From contig SKOH01000021.1 of NCBI GenBank assembly GCA_007120165.1, positions 16,892 through 80,891 on the forward strand: a stretch of DNA of 64,000 nt, given 5' to 3'. This DNA is from Clostridiales bacterium. Its GTDB lineage: Bacteria; Bacillota; Clostridia; Peptostreptococcales; T1SED10-28. Positions 10,335 to 20,228 of this stretch are shown here, piece after piece (the stretch's first letter is position 1; every line of letters begins with the position of its first letter). The notes below the pieces were generated by a model. It ran no database searches and had not been told where the DNA came from. It worked only from the letters and a program-made list of their open reading frames with translations. A program made the position numbers and the translations under genes.

Positions 10335-12401
10335 TTACCCCTCGGTATCGTTTTGTAATTCCATATGGAGAAAACTTAAGAAATCCGTCCATTCTTCAAT
10401 GATTTTATAGGTCGGCTTCCCGTGTCCATGGCCGGCCTTTTTCTCCAGCCGAAAGATTACCGGATTGGAAGCTTCGGGATTTTTTTCCGCGGCCTGTTGC
10501 AGGGTGGCGGCAAACTTCATTCCGTGGGCCGGGACCACCCGGTTGTCTCCCTCCGCCGAGGATATCAGTATTGGGGGATAAGTGGTATTTTCATCAACAT
10601 TATGAAGGGGAGAATACCGATATAAAAATGTAAAGTGTTCCGGGTTTTCTGCCGTACCATACTCGGGGACCCAGTAACGACCAATGGTAAACTTATGGTA
10701 CCGCAGCATATCGATTACCGGAACGGAGGAAATAACCGCTCCGAATAAATCCGGGCGCTGAATCATAGAGGCGGCCACCAAAAGACCACCGTTGCTGCGT
10801 CCATATATACCCAGTTTTTCAGGACTTGTGTAGTGATGATCCACCAGCCACTGACCACAGGCAATAAAATCCTCGTATACCTTTTGCTTATTGGACAGGG
10901 TTCCGGCCTGATGCCAATGATCGCCGTATTCGCCACCCCCGCGAAGATTTGCCACTACATACAGTCCACCCTCTTCCAGCCAGGGAAGAATACCGGGATT
11001 ATACTGAGGGGTCATGGAAATATTAAAACCACCGTACCCATAGAGCAGCGCTTTCTGCGGGGCATCCAATGTCAGGTCCTTCTTGCCGGTAATGAACATC
11101 GGGATTTCCGTACCGTCCTTGGAAGGTATAAAGACTTGACGGGTTTCGTAGTCTTCGTTATCAAAAAGCACTTTGGAGTGACAAATTTCAGAAAGACCTT
11201 GAACGTCAAAGTTGTACTTATAAATAGAGGTGGGGGATAAAAAGTTCGTAATGCCGATATACATTTCCCGGTGGTTTCGTTTTCCGCTGACACCCACTAC
11301 ACTGGAAAACTCGGGGATATCAATGTTCGTTAAATATTCCCCGTCGATGGCATAAATGGCCAGTTTATGGGTACAGTCGGTCAATAACGTTAAAACAAAG
11401 GACTGATGCACCATGCGGGCATCCTGGATAACCGATTTCCCCTCAGGAATAATTTCCTTAAGGCTCCCGTTGGTGCCGTTAATAGAAATCCTGATGATGC
11501 GTTTTCGATCCGCATCCAAATCCGTCAGAAAATAAAAGTCGGTACCATCATTGGAAATATACCGGGCTTCCGCTTCCCCTTCCTCAAAGACCGGATAGAA
11601 GCCTTTTTCGGGACGGTTCAGATCCAATACGTAAAAGCCGTTTTTCGGCGAGGTTCCCCGGCGAAGGTAGAGCCCTAAAAATCGGAAATCATCGGTAACA
11701 ATGGGCTGAAAACCAAGCTCCTTATCTTCGGGATCTTCGTAGATCAGCCGGTCCTTATTTTGCGGCGTGCCTAAGCGGTGATAATAGACCTTTGCAGAAT
11801 TCCCCTCATCCTCCGAGGCCCGGGTGGCAGGATCGGGAAAACGGGTGTAGTAAAAACCTTCTGAATCCCCGTCCCAAGCCACGGCAGTAAACTTAACCCA
11901 GGAGATCCTGTCGGATAACTCCTCAAAGGTATCGCTGTTAACGATGCGGATTTCCTGCCAGTCGCTGCCCTGTTTCGATCGTCCATAGGCCACGTACTTC
12001 CCGTCCCTGCTGACAAAATAACTGCTGAGGGCTACGGTTTGATCGTCGCTGAATTTGTTTGGATCGATTAAGGTTTCGGTGTGCAGATCCCGATCCTTCT
12101 TTACGTAGAGTTTCGGCTGATTATTTTCTTCCGAGGCTTTTAAAAAATACAGGAAGCTTTTGACCCGCTCCGGAACGAAGTATTTGGTGTATTGGAAGTG
12201 GTTTTGCAGTTGAAAGCGGTAATCCTCTCTTTTTTCATTTCCCGAGAAGTACTCAGATGTATGTTCCTCCTGTGTTTTAAGCCACTCCCTGGTATCTTCC
12301 CTCTCCGGGTCCTCTAAAAACCGATAAGGGTCCATCACCCTGGTTCCGTGAATCATCTCTTCTTTTAAGTAGTCATTGGACTTTTTCATAAGATTGATCA
12401 C
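10335..12401 (-). CDS. Prolyl oligopeptidase family serine peptidase (S9A)
   Basis: GIYGRSNGGLLVAASMIQRPDLFGAVISSVPVIDMLRYHKF, EYGTAENPEHF, AGHGHGKPT (catalytic His). Confidence 0.93.
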   Translation of the reverse strand: MINLMKKSNDYLKEEMIHGTRVMDPYRFLEDPEREDTREWLKTQEEHTSEYFSGNEKREDYRFQLQNHFQYTKYFVPERVKSFLYFLKASEENNQPKLYVKKDRDLHTETLIDPNKFSDDQTVALSSYFVSRDGKYVAYGRSKQGSDWQEIRIVNSDTFEELSDRISWVKFTAVAWDGDSEGFYYTRFPDPATRASEDEGNSAKVYYHRLGTPQNKDRLIYEDPEDKELGFQPIVTDDFRFLGLYLRRGTSPKNGFYVLDLNRPEKGFYPVFEEGEAEARYISNDGTDFYFLTDLDADRKRIIRISINGTNGSLKEIIPEGKSVIQDARMVHQSFVLTLLTDCTHKLAIYAIDGEYLTNIDIPEFSSVVGVSGKRNHREMYIGITNFLSPTSIYKYNFDVQGLSEICHSKVLFDNEDYETRQVFIPSKDGTEIPMFITGKKDLTLDAPQKALLYGYGGFNISMTPQYNPGILPWLEEGGLYVVANLRGGGEYGDHWHQAGTLSNKQKVYEDFIACGQWLVDHHYTSPEKLGIYGRSNGGLLVAASMIQRPDLFGAVISSVPVIDMLRYHKFTIGRYWVPEYGTAENPEHFTFLYRYSPLHNVDENTTYPPILISSAEGDNRVVPAHGMKFAATLQQAAEKNPEASNPVIFRLEKKAGHGHGKPTYKIIEEWTDFLSFLHMELQNDTEG

Positions 12402-13450
12402 TCCCGTTTAAAATTTTTGGAAAAATTTCTGCTGTCAAGCCAGGAAAACAGATCCTCGGCTAAATTCTCATAAGTGAATTCCGCTAAATTCCCTTCGTAG
12501 CGTTTAAGGGATTTTTGATAAAGAGGGTCATAATATTCAAGCATTAAGATCTCAATCATTTTTTCGTAATCCTTGGTTTGAAGGGCCTCAGTCAAGGTAT
12601 CTACTTTTTCTTTCCCGAGGATTTTCTTCAGGCGCTGAATTTTTTGTAAAAGATCCTCTTCGGTGAGGGTATGGTCCGTCACATAATCATGATAAATAAG
12701 GGCGATTCGGTTTTGCAGGGAGGTCTTTACCAGAACATGATTTGTAGAGTTAACCAGGCCCTGATAGAGCTCTTCGGGAACCGTAACCTTTCCGATTCGG
12801 CGGCTTTCCATTTCCACAAAGCAGTAATCTTTTGCAATCGACGAGAGGGTAAAATACAGCAGCGACTCAAAATACTTTTGGGACGGACTGTTTCCCGGAT
12901 ACATAATTTCTCCGAAAACCGAGCCGCTGTTTTGGGCCAGCCCTTCAAGGTCCAGAACCGGAAGGCCTTTTTTATCAAGAAGGGTTAAGATTTCCGTCTT
13001 TCCTACGCCGGTGTAGCCGTGCAGTACTATAAAGTTCATTTTTTCGCCGAAGAGGGCCAGCTTCTCTCTTACAAAGTTTCGGTAGCTTTTATAGCCCCCC
13101 TCCAGCTGCAATACGGGAAAGCCCAGGGAGTAAAGGTGTTTTACCAATAAACCGCTTCGCATACCTCCCCGATAACAGTAAAATATCACTTGGTAGCCTT
13201 CGTTTGCAAAAGTATGGATTTTTTCCTGTAAATCCGTTAACTTTTGATGACCATATACCAGCGCCAGATTTTTCGCCCGGTCAGGATCCTTTTTATAAAG
13301 GGTACCCACCTCGTGGCGCTCGTCGTTGGTGAGAATCGGAAAATTCATCGCCCCGGGAATATGGTCCTCTTCAAACTCCTTGGGGGTTCGAAGGTCGATA
13401 ATCGGTTCTTTATTGCCGGGTAAAACTTTTTCAATGGCTATCGTTTTCAT
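12398..13450 (-). CDS. mnmH: tRNA 2-selenouridine(34) synthase MnmH
   Basis: N-terminal rhodanese domain with FYCYRGGMRSG, P-loop GYTGVGKTEIL, SRRIGKVTVPEELY. Start placed at MKTIAIEKV. Confidence 0.92.
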   Translation of the reverse strand: MKTIAIEKVLPGNKEPIIDLRTPKEFEEDHIPGAMNFPILTNDERHEVGTLYKKDPDRAKNLALVYGHQKLTDLQEKIHTFANEGYQVIFYCYRGGMRSGLLVKHLYSLGFPVLQLEGGYKSYRNFVREKLALFGEKMNFIVLHGYTGVGKTEILTLLDKKGLPVLDLEGLAQNSGSVFGEIMYPGNSPSQKYFESLLYFTLSSIAKDYCFVEMESRRIGKVTVPEELYQGLVNSTNHVLVKTSLQNRIALIYHDYVTDHTLTEEDLLQKIQRLKKILGKEKVDTLTEALQTKDYEKMIEILMLEYYDPLYQKSLKRYEGNLAEFTYENLAEDLFSWLDSRNFSKNFKRE

Positions 13451-13592
13451 AGTGCACCTGCTTTTACTTATATTGTATAGGATAATATTATTGTACCCCA
13501 GATGGAACAAAAAACAAAATTCAAAGACAAATTTCTTATAACTGCGTATATTAAAGTATAGGAAGAATCGAAATCGAATGGAGGGATGACAG

Positions 13593-14735
13593 GTGAAAAA
13601 AGTTTATGCGGGGAAATGGACCTTAGCCCTTACCTTTATTTTACTGGGCGGCAGTATCCTCTGGAATATGTATGCCGCGCCAAAGATTGTTATTGCTGAT
13701 TTTTACCCCCTGGTACTGGTATTATTAGGCATGGAGATTATTATTAAAGCCCTGACAAAAAAGGGAAGAAAAGTATCGTTGGAGGCAGGGAGCATCATAC
13801 TGCTGGTACTGGTCATGATTTTTGTGAATCTGATGCCCTTTACCTTTCTCGGACCCCGGAGCGATGATCTTTTCTCCGAGGATCATCCCGTGGGAGCGTT
13901 TTTCCGGGAGCTTTCCCAAGGGAATGTGGTAATTAATTTTGATGGTATCGGAAGCTTTAATACCACCTATGAAATAGAAGAGACCTTTTCGGTGGAGGAT
14001 ATTGACGCTTTGAAACTAGAAAACGCCTTCGGAAACATTACCCTGGAGTCCTGGCAGGGGGAAGAGATAAAAGTGCTCATCCAGATACAGTCCGATACAG
14101 ACGATCAGGAATACGTAGAGGGACTAAAGGAGGCGCTGTTATCCTCGGAGACGGAAGAAAATACGCTGCTGCTTGCCTCCAACAACCGCAGGTATTTAGA
14201 GGACTCCAGAGTAAATAGCCTTCGAATGAATTACCAGATATTTATTCCTGAAGGAGAAGCCTTTTCTTTGTTTGAAATAGTCAATGAATTTGGGGATGTC
14301 AAAGTCGCGGAGATAGAAAGCGGACTGCGTGTAAATAATCGGCACGGAGATGTTAAAATTGTTGACGCCGGTAATTTTGTTGAGGTGGAAAACCATTTTG
14401 GAGACGTAACCCTTGGGGCGATAAACGGTGAGGTAAAAATTATGAATCGCCACGGCGATGTTACATTGGAAAATGAACAGGAGATTCTGACCGAGCTGAC
14501 CATAGAAAATGAGTTCGGATCCGTTCATCTACAGCTCTTCGAGGAGCAGCCGGGAGTATTTGATTTACGCACCGGTTTTGGCGATATTAATCAAAACCTT
14601 ATCCTGGCAGAAGGCGGCTTTGAGGAAACCCGGGGATCCAATGAACAGCGTTTTCAGGGCACCGTGGGCACCGGCGGAGGACATATATCGATTCAAAATC
14701 GCCACGGAGATATCACAATAGAAATCCACCGCTAA
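13593..14735 (+). CDS. LiaI/LiaF-type TM domain plus DUF4097-like beta-repeat protein
   Basis: N-terminal TM hairpin region, then internally repeated N-x-(F/H)GDV units (NEFGDVKV, NRHGDVKI, NHFGDVTL, NRHGDVTL, NEFGSVHL, NRHGDITI). Confidence 0.75.
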   Translation: MKKVYAGKWTLALTFILLGGSILWNMYAAPKIVIADFYPLVLVLLGMEIIIKALTKKGRKVSLEAGSIILLVLVMIFVNLMPFTFLGPRSDDLFSEDHPVGAFFRELSQGNVVINFDGIGSFNTTYEIEETFSVEDIDALKLENAFGNITLESWQGEEIKVLIQIQSDTDDQEYVEGLKEALLSSETEENTLLLASNNRRYLEDSRVNSLRMNYQIFIPEGEAFSLFEIVNEFGDVKVAEIESGLRVNNRHGDVKIVDAGNFVEVENHFGDVTLGAINGEVKIMNRHGDVTLENEQEILTELTIENEFGSVHLQLFEEQPGVFDLRTGFGDINQNLILAEGGFEETRGSNEQRFQGTVGTGGGHISIQNRHGDITIEIHR

Positions 14736-14764
14736 AGGGAGAAGAATTTTCTCCCTTTTTTTCT
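14733..14764 (+). terminator. Rho-independent terminator
   Basis: AAAGGGAGAAgaatTTTCTCCCTTTTTTT. Confidence 0.85.
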
Positions 14765-14805
14765 TATGTTATAATAAAAGCTACTACTAAATAGATGGTG
14801 ATAAA

Positions 14806-16977
14806 ATGGATATTAATAATTATTTGAATAAAAAGTTTTCCATCCTCTGCAATACCCAGCAGCAACAGGCAATGGAACACGTAAAGGGCCCTGCCATTGT
14901 GTTGGCAGTGGCAGGCTCGGGAAAAACCACCACACTGGTGTCCCGTACTGCAAATCTGATTTTAAATCACGGGGTACATCCTGAAGAGATTTATACGATG
15001 ACCTTCTCAAAAGCCTCGGCCCGGGATATGGCCCAGCGTTTTGAGGAGTTATTCGGGGAGGAAGTTAACGGGCTGCCGAACTTTTCCACGATTCACAGCT
15101 TCGCCTTTCGAATCGTAAAGTTTGTGTTTAAGCAGAAAAAGCGTCAGATTTCCATATTGGAAGAGGAGAGCAAAAACCCCGGGGAAAAGAGCAAAACTGC
15201 CGTTCTGGGAGCGCTGTTTCAAAAGTATAACGGAGAGTATCCTACGGAGGAAAAAATCGAAAATCTGGTAACAAAACTCAGTTTCGTAAAAAACCGGATG
15301 ATACCCTATGACCAGTTAAAAAACCATGAAGCCGTAGGGGAAATTCTCAATTTCGAAAAAATTTATAAAGATTATGAGATTTATAAGAAACAAAAGGACG
15401 TGATTGATTACGATGATATGCTGATCCTGGCCCTGAAAATCCTGCAAAACAGTATGGATCTATTGCAGCGTTGTCGAAGAATTTATCCTTATATTCAGGT
15501 GGATGAGTTTCAGGACACCAGTCCCCTTCAGTTTGAAATTATCAAAACCCTGGCCTTTCCCGGAAACAATCTCTTTGTGGTAGGGGATGATGATCAGGGA
15601 ATTTATTCCTGGCGGGGAACGGATCCGAAAATTATGTTGGATTTCCCGGAGATTTATAAAGAAGCGAAGGTCTATTTTATGGAAGAAAACTTTCGAAGCA
15701 CACCGGAACTGGTGAATCTGGCCAATAGCTTAATCGAAAAAAACAAGGACCGCTACCGGAAAAAAAGCTTTACCAAAAATCCGTCGAATCCGGGGATTAC
15801 CAAAAGAGTATACCGGGATGAGAAGGATCAGCTTCAGGGAATTCTTCAGGAACTGAAGGCGGAGGAAAACCTTGGGGATGTGGCCATTCTTTTTCGAAAC
15901 AACGTTTCAGCCATACCGCTGATCAAAGCCCTGCATAATGAGGCCCTGCCCTTTTATATACGGGACTACCGGAATAAATTTTTTAACCACTGGGTAATTC
16001 AGGATTTAAAAGCTTTTATGGCGGTGGCCATGGATCCCGGAGATTTATCCTCATTTAACCGGATATATTACAAAAATGATGCCTATCTATCAAAAAAAAT
16101 GATGTTCTACACTGAGGAAATGCTGAGAAAACGCTCAAGTCTTACAAACATTTTTGAGGCCATGCTCAGCTATCCCGGCATGAAGCGGTATCAGGGCCAG
16201 CGGATTGAAAAAATCCAGCGGGGATTTGAATCCCTGGGCGGTAAAAAGGGGGAAGAGATCATCCGCTTTATCGAAGAGAACCTGGGATACGGGGATTTTC
16301 TGGAACGTAAATCCGACCACAGCGGGGCTTCGATGGAAAACGGCCGAGGAATTCTGGATACCGTAAGAGCTCTTACGGCAGACCTGGAGAGTATTTCGGG
16401 CTTTGATGCCAGTATGGAGGAATTCAAAGAGATTTTGGAACAGGGAAAGAGAAACTTCGGCAAAGGGGTGACCTTAACCACGGTCCACTCGGCCAAGGGC
16501 CTGGAATTTCCAAAAGTTTATGTAATGGACTTAATGAATGAGGTTTTCCCCAGTGCCGACAGTTTGAAAAAATCCAGGGAACAAAAGGATGAAGCCTGCC
16601 TGGAAGAGGAAAGACGCCTGTTTTATGTAGCTCTTACCCGGGCAAAATCCCGGCTGTTATTACTTTCGATGGAAAAACGGTACGGTGCCGTGGTAGAGCC
16701 TTCCAGGTTTTTAGAGGAAATCAGAGGGAATCTGAAAAGCCGCAATTGGAAAAATCAGTGGAAGGCCCGTCTTTTTCAAAGAATTGAAAAGTCATCGGGA
16801 AAGGTCCAGGGAAAGGAATTTCAGACCTTGAACCGGGAGATTTATCATAAAACCTTCGGAAGGGGCATCATCACAGAATTCCACGAGGAAGACCGAATTA
16901 CCGTCCGGTTTCACGAGGGAGGAGAAAAAGTCCTTCATCTTCAATATTTAATGGAAAAGGATCTGATCCGTTTTTAA
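14806..16977 (+). CDS. UvrD/PcrA-like ATP-dependent DNA helicase (SF1A)
   Basis: AVAGSGKTTTLVSR (Walker A), VDEFQDTSPLQ, VGDDDQGIYSWRG, TTVHSAKGLEFPKVYV, EERRLFYVALTRAKSRL. Confidence 0.93.
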   Translation: MDINNYLNKKFSILCNTQQQQAMEHVKGPAIVLAVAGSGKTTTLVSRTANLILNHGVHPEEIYTMTFSKASARDMAQRFEELFGEEVNGLPNFSTIHSFAFRIVKFVFKQKKRQISILEEESKNPGEKSKTAVLGALFQKYNGEYPTEEKIENLVTKLSFVKNRMIPYDQLKNHEAVGEILNFEKIYKDYEIYKKQKDVIDYDDMLILALKILQNSMDLLQRCRRIYPYIQVDEFQDTSPLQFEIIKTLAFPGNNLFVVGDDDQGIYSWRGTDPKIMLDFPEIYKEAKVYFMEENFRSTPELVNLANSLIEKNKDRYRKKSFTKNPSNPGITKRVYRDEKDQLQGILQELKAEENLGDVAILFRNNVSAIPLIKALHNEALPFYIRDYRNKFFNHWVIQDLKAFMAVAMDPGDLSSFNRIYYKNDAYLSKKMMFYTEEMLRKRSSLTNIFEAMLSYPGMKRYQGQRIEKIQRGFESLGGKKGEEIIRFIEENLGYGDFLERKSDHSGASMENGRGILDTVRALTADLESISGFDASMEEFKEILEQGKRNFGKGVTLTTVHSAKGLEFPKVYVMDLMNEVFPSADSLKKSREQKDEACLEEERRLFYVALTRAKSRLLLLSMEKRYGAVVEPSRFLEEIRGNLKSRNWKNQWKARLFQRIEKSSGKVQGKEFQTLNREIYHKTFGRGIITEFHEEDRITVRFHEGGEKVLHLQYLMEKDLIRF

Positions 16978-17048
16978 GTTAAAAGCATAAAGAGTCCGAT
17001 ACATTCAGGGATTTCAAAGAAGATTATTATACAGAAAGGGTTGAAAAA

Positions 17049-17876
17049 ATGGAATCAAAAACCATGAAACTACAGGACCGGGATGGAGTGAAGTTTTTCA
17101 CATTCCCTCAATTGGAAACATTAGGATTTATCAAACACGGCTTCAGCACCCGCTACGGCGGGGTAAGCGAGGGACATTACCGCTGGATGAACTTAAGTTT
17201 TTCCAACGGTGATGATAAAGTAACCGTACTGCAGAATTTTCAGTACTTTGCCAAAGCCCTGGGGGTGGACTTAGGGTCCATGGTGCTGTCGGATCAGGAC
17301 CATGGGGTAGTTATCCGACGGGTCCGGGATCAGGACCGGGGAAAAGGTATTATTAAAGAGAAAGACTACCGGGGGGTAGACGCCTTAATTACCAATGTTC
17401 CTGGAATAACCCTGATTACCCAGCATGCCGACTGCGTGCCGCTGTTTTTCACCGATAGTAAAAATAAAGCCGTGGGCATGGCCCATTCCGGTTGGCGGGG
17501 AACCTGGGGAGAGATGGCAAAAAAAACCGTAACCCGAATGAAAGAGGAATTTGGTACCGATCCTAAGGAGCTGTATGTGGGCATCGGGCCCTCCATCGGA
17601 CCCTGTTGTTTTGAAGTGGAAATGGACGTTCTTGAAAAATTACAGGAATTAACGGACTGGCGAAAAGAGGACGTGGTTTTTCAGGGAGAAGGAAAGTACC
17701 GCGTGGATTTATGGCAGCTGAATAAACGGATGCTTCAATCCGCCGGGGTGCCCGAGAGCCGAATTTTTGTTACGGATTTGTGTACCCAGTGTCACCCCGA
17801 TGTGTTTTTCAGTCACCGGGTACATGGCAGACAGCGGGGCAGTCTTGCGGGGATGATTTCGATTGCCGAAGACTAA
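17049..17876 (+). CDS. pgeF: Peptidoglycan editing factor PgeF (YlmD/YfiH, laccase-domain)
   Basis: HGFSTRYGGVSEGHY, ADCVPLFF, AHSGWRGTWG, GPSIGPCCFEV, CTQCHPDVFFSHRVHG. Confidence 0.93.
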   Translation: MESKTMKLQDRDGVKFFTFPQLETLGFIKHGFSTRYGGVSEGHYRWMNLSFSNGDDKVTVLQNFQYFAKALGVDLGSMVLSDQDHGVVIRRVRDQDRGKGIIKEKDYRGVDALITNVPGITLITQHADCVPLFFTDSKNKAVGMAHSGWRGTWGEMAKKTVTRMKEEFGTDPKELYVGIGPSIGPCCFEVEMDVLEKLQELTDWRKEDVVFQGEGKYRVDLWQLNKRMLQSAGVPESRIFVTDLCTQCHPDVFFSHRVHGRQRGSLAGMISIAED

Positions 17877-18033
17877 GAATCTCAAAAAAAAGGCTAGTCT
17901 CTATCGATAAATAAAAAAATGATACCCATCTTTGATAATCTTTCCAATAAAATTTGAAATACCGGAGAAATAGAGAAAATAAAGGGGAGTTAACAGAAAA
18001 AAAGGGTAACAATCGGGATAGGAGGGGATTAAT

Positions 18034-18783
18034 TTGAAAAATAACAAAGAAGCCATAAAAGAGCTTAAAAGAGTTATTGAAGAAGCCCGAAGTCTCGTTT
18101 TTTTCGGCGGGGCCGGTACTTCAACGGAAAGTGATATTCCTGATTTTCGAAGCAGGGACCAGGGCCTGTATAGTCACGGGAATGAAGAGGTCTATCCTCC
18201 GGAAGTGATCCTCAGTTATCCGTTTTTTTTAAAACATCCGAAAATATTCTATCGATATTACTGGGATAACCTGATTCATGAAAAAGCAGAACCGAATAAA
18301 GCCCATAAAGCCTTGGCCCTTTTGGAAGAAAGAGGAAAGCTGCAGGGAATTATTACCCAGAATGTGGATGGACTCCATCAAAAGGCCGGCAGCCGTAAGG
18401 TTTATGAGCTTCATGGAAGCGTCTATCAGAACTACTGTATGGAATGCCGAGAGCCGTACCGGTTCGAAGATCTGCTGAAAAGTCGTGGGGAGATTCCCCT
18501 TTGCACAAAGTGTCCTGGGATTATCCGACCGGCTGTGACCCTTTACGAGGAACCTTTGAATCTGTCAGTAATCGAAGGCGCTATTGCCGCCATTGAAGAG
18601 GCCGATGTTTTGATTGTCGGCGGCACATCTCTGGTGGTATACCCTGCAGCAGGGTTTTTAGAGTTTTTCCAAGGGAAAAAACTCGTCATCATCAATCGGG
18701 AAAGCACCCCCCGGGATCTTCAGGCGGATTTAGTGATCCAGGGGTCCATCGGCGAGATTTTAGCCGAAGCCGTGGGGATATAA
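18034..18783 (+). CDS. Sir2-family NAD-dependent protein deacylase
   Basis: GGAGTSTESDIPDFRS, TQNVDGLHQKAGS, ELHGSVYQNYCMEC, paired-Cys Zn motifs. Confidence 0.94.
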   Translation: MKNNKEAIKELKRVIEEARSLVFFGGAGTSTESDIPDFRSRDQGLYSHGNEEVYPPEVILSYPFFLKHPKIFYRYYWDNLIHEKAEPNKAHKALALLEERGKLQGIITQNVDGLHQKAGSRKVYELHGSVYQNYCMECREPYRFEDLLKSRGEIPLCTKCPGIIRPAVTLYEEPLNLSVIEGAIAAIEEADVLIVGGTSLVVYPAAGFLEFFQGKKLVIINRESTPRDLQADLVIQGSIGEILAEAVGI

Positions 18784-18810
18784 AGTCTCAGCAATCATTA
18801 GTCCAGGAAA

Positions 18811-20130
18811 GTGCAGGTGAAGCCGTTGATCAGGATCGATGGAATTGAAAAAGTACAAGGAAAAATTCAAGTGCCGGGGGATAAGTCCATCTCCCATCGG
18901 GCACTGATGCTTCTTAGTATCGGTAAGGGCCCGGGGAAAATCAAGGGTCTGTTAAAAAGTGCTGACGTCCTGGCCACCCTTCGTGCTTTACAGGCCATGG
19001 GCATTGTAATTACTGAAGAAAAGGACGGGGTGCTGGTCCACGGAAAAGGACTCTACGGCCTGCAGGAACCCGTCGATGTATTGGATCTTAAAAACTCCGG
19101 AACTACCATGCGCCTATTATCCGGAATTTTGGCGGGACAGCCCTTTACGTCGGTATTAACCGGCGACGACTCCCTTCGAAGCCGGCCGATGGAGCGGATT
19201 ATCAAACCCCTGCGAAAAATCGGAGCAAACATCTATGGAAGGGCCGGAAACAGTAAAGCGCCATTAGTGATCCTTAAGAGTTCTTTAAAGGGTGGTGTTT
19301 ATCAGGGCGTGGTTGCCAGTGCCCAAGTAAAATCTTCATTGCTGTTGGCCTCGTTATATCACAAGGACAGCTTTACCTATGTGGAATCCCAACGAACCCG
19401 GGATCATACGGAAAGGATGATGGAGTATTTAGGGATTCCTATTGAAGTAGAGGATAATATAATTAAAATGAACCGCAATCATCCATTGATCAATAGTGAT
19501 AAAGAATTTTTCAATAAAGACCTGGAAGTTCCGGGAGATATTTCCTCCGCCGCCTTTTTTATAGCCTTAGCGGCGGGAAGACCGGGTTTTGAGATTATAA
19601 TCGAAAATGTGGGGATCAACCCTACCAGAGTTGGGATTCTGGAAGTTTTCAATGCCATGGGTGCCGACATTACGATTTTGAATGAACGCAGCCTTTCCGG
19701 TGAACCCGTGGGGGACATCAGGGTTCGGGGAAAGACACTGAAAAACATCCCGATATCCGAAGAACGGATTCCTTCGTTGATAGATGAACTTCCCATCATT
19801 GCGGTTATAGCCTCCCAGGCCGAAGGGGATATGGAAATATCCGGCGCCGGAGAGCTGAAGGTAAAAGAATCCGACCGGATCGCTGCAGTTGTAGAAGAAA
19901 TGGGAAAACTCGGGGTAACGATCGAAGAAAAACCCGACGGCATGCGGATCTACGGCGGACAACGAATCCTGGGGGGCAGTGTAAGTTCCCATAGGGACCA
20001 CCGTATTGCCATGTCCCTGGTCATTGCCGGCCTGCTCTCTACGGAAGGTGTCCGCTTAAGCGGGGAAGAGTGCATCGATATTTCCTTTCCCGATTTCTTT
20101 TCGGTGATTGAGGCGTTGCGAAAAAGCTGA
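18811..20130 (+). CDS. aroA: 3-phosphoshikimate 1-carboxyvinyltransferase
   Basis: PGDKSISHRALML, NSGTTMRLLSGIL, KESDRIAAVVEEM, DHRIAMSLVIAGL. GTG start. Confidence 0.96.
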   Translation: MQVKPLIRIDGIEKVQGKIQVPGDKSISHRALMLLSIGKGPGKIKGLLKSADVLATLRALQAMGIVITEEKDGVLVHGKGLYGLQEPVDVLDLKNSGTTMRLLSGILAGQPFTSVLTGDDSLRSRPMERIIKPLRKIGANIYGRAGNSKAPLVILKSSLKGGVYQGVVASAQVKSSLLLASLYHKDSFTYVESQRTRDHTERMMEYLGIPIEVEDNIIKMNRNHPLINSDKEFFNKDLEVPGDISSAAFFIALAAGRPGFEIIIENVGINPTRVGILEVFNAMGADITILNERSLSGEPVGDIRVRGKTLKNIPISEERIPSLIDELPIIAVIASQAEGDMEISGAGELKVKESDRIAAVVEEMGKLGVTIEEKPDGMRIYGGQRILGGSVSSHRDHRIAMSLVIAGLLSTEGVRLSGEECIDISFPDFFSVIEALRKS

Positions 20131-20228
20131 CCTAGGGTAGAGTTGGTGCTGCCGGCATTGGATTCAAGCGTATTTAACAAAATTTCGCAGCATTATTTAG
20201 CATAATTCGATAGGATAGGAGAGGTAGT

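Noticed and set aside
19479-20001. Antisense ORFs of 154 and 144 aa inside aroA
   Set aside because: Overlap a strongly supported aroA; no independent evidence.
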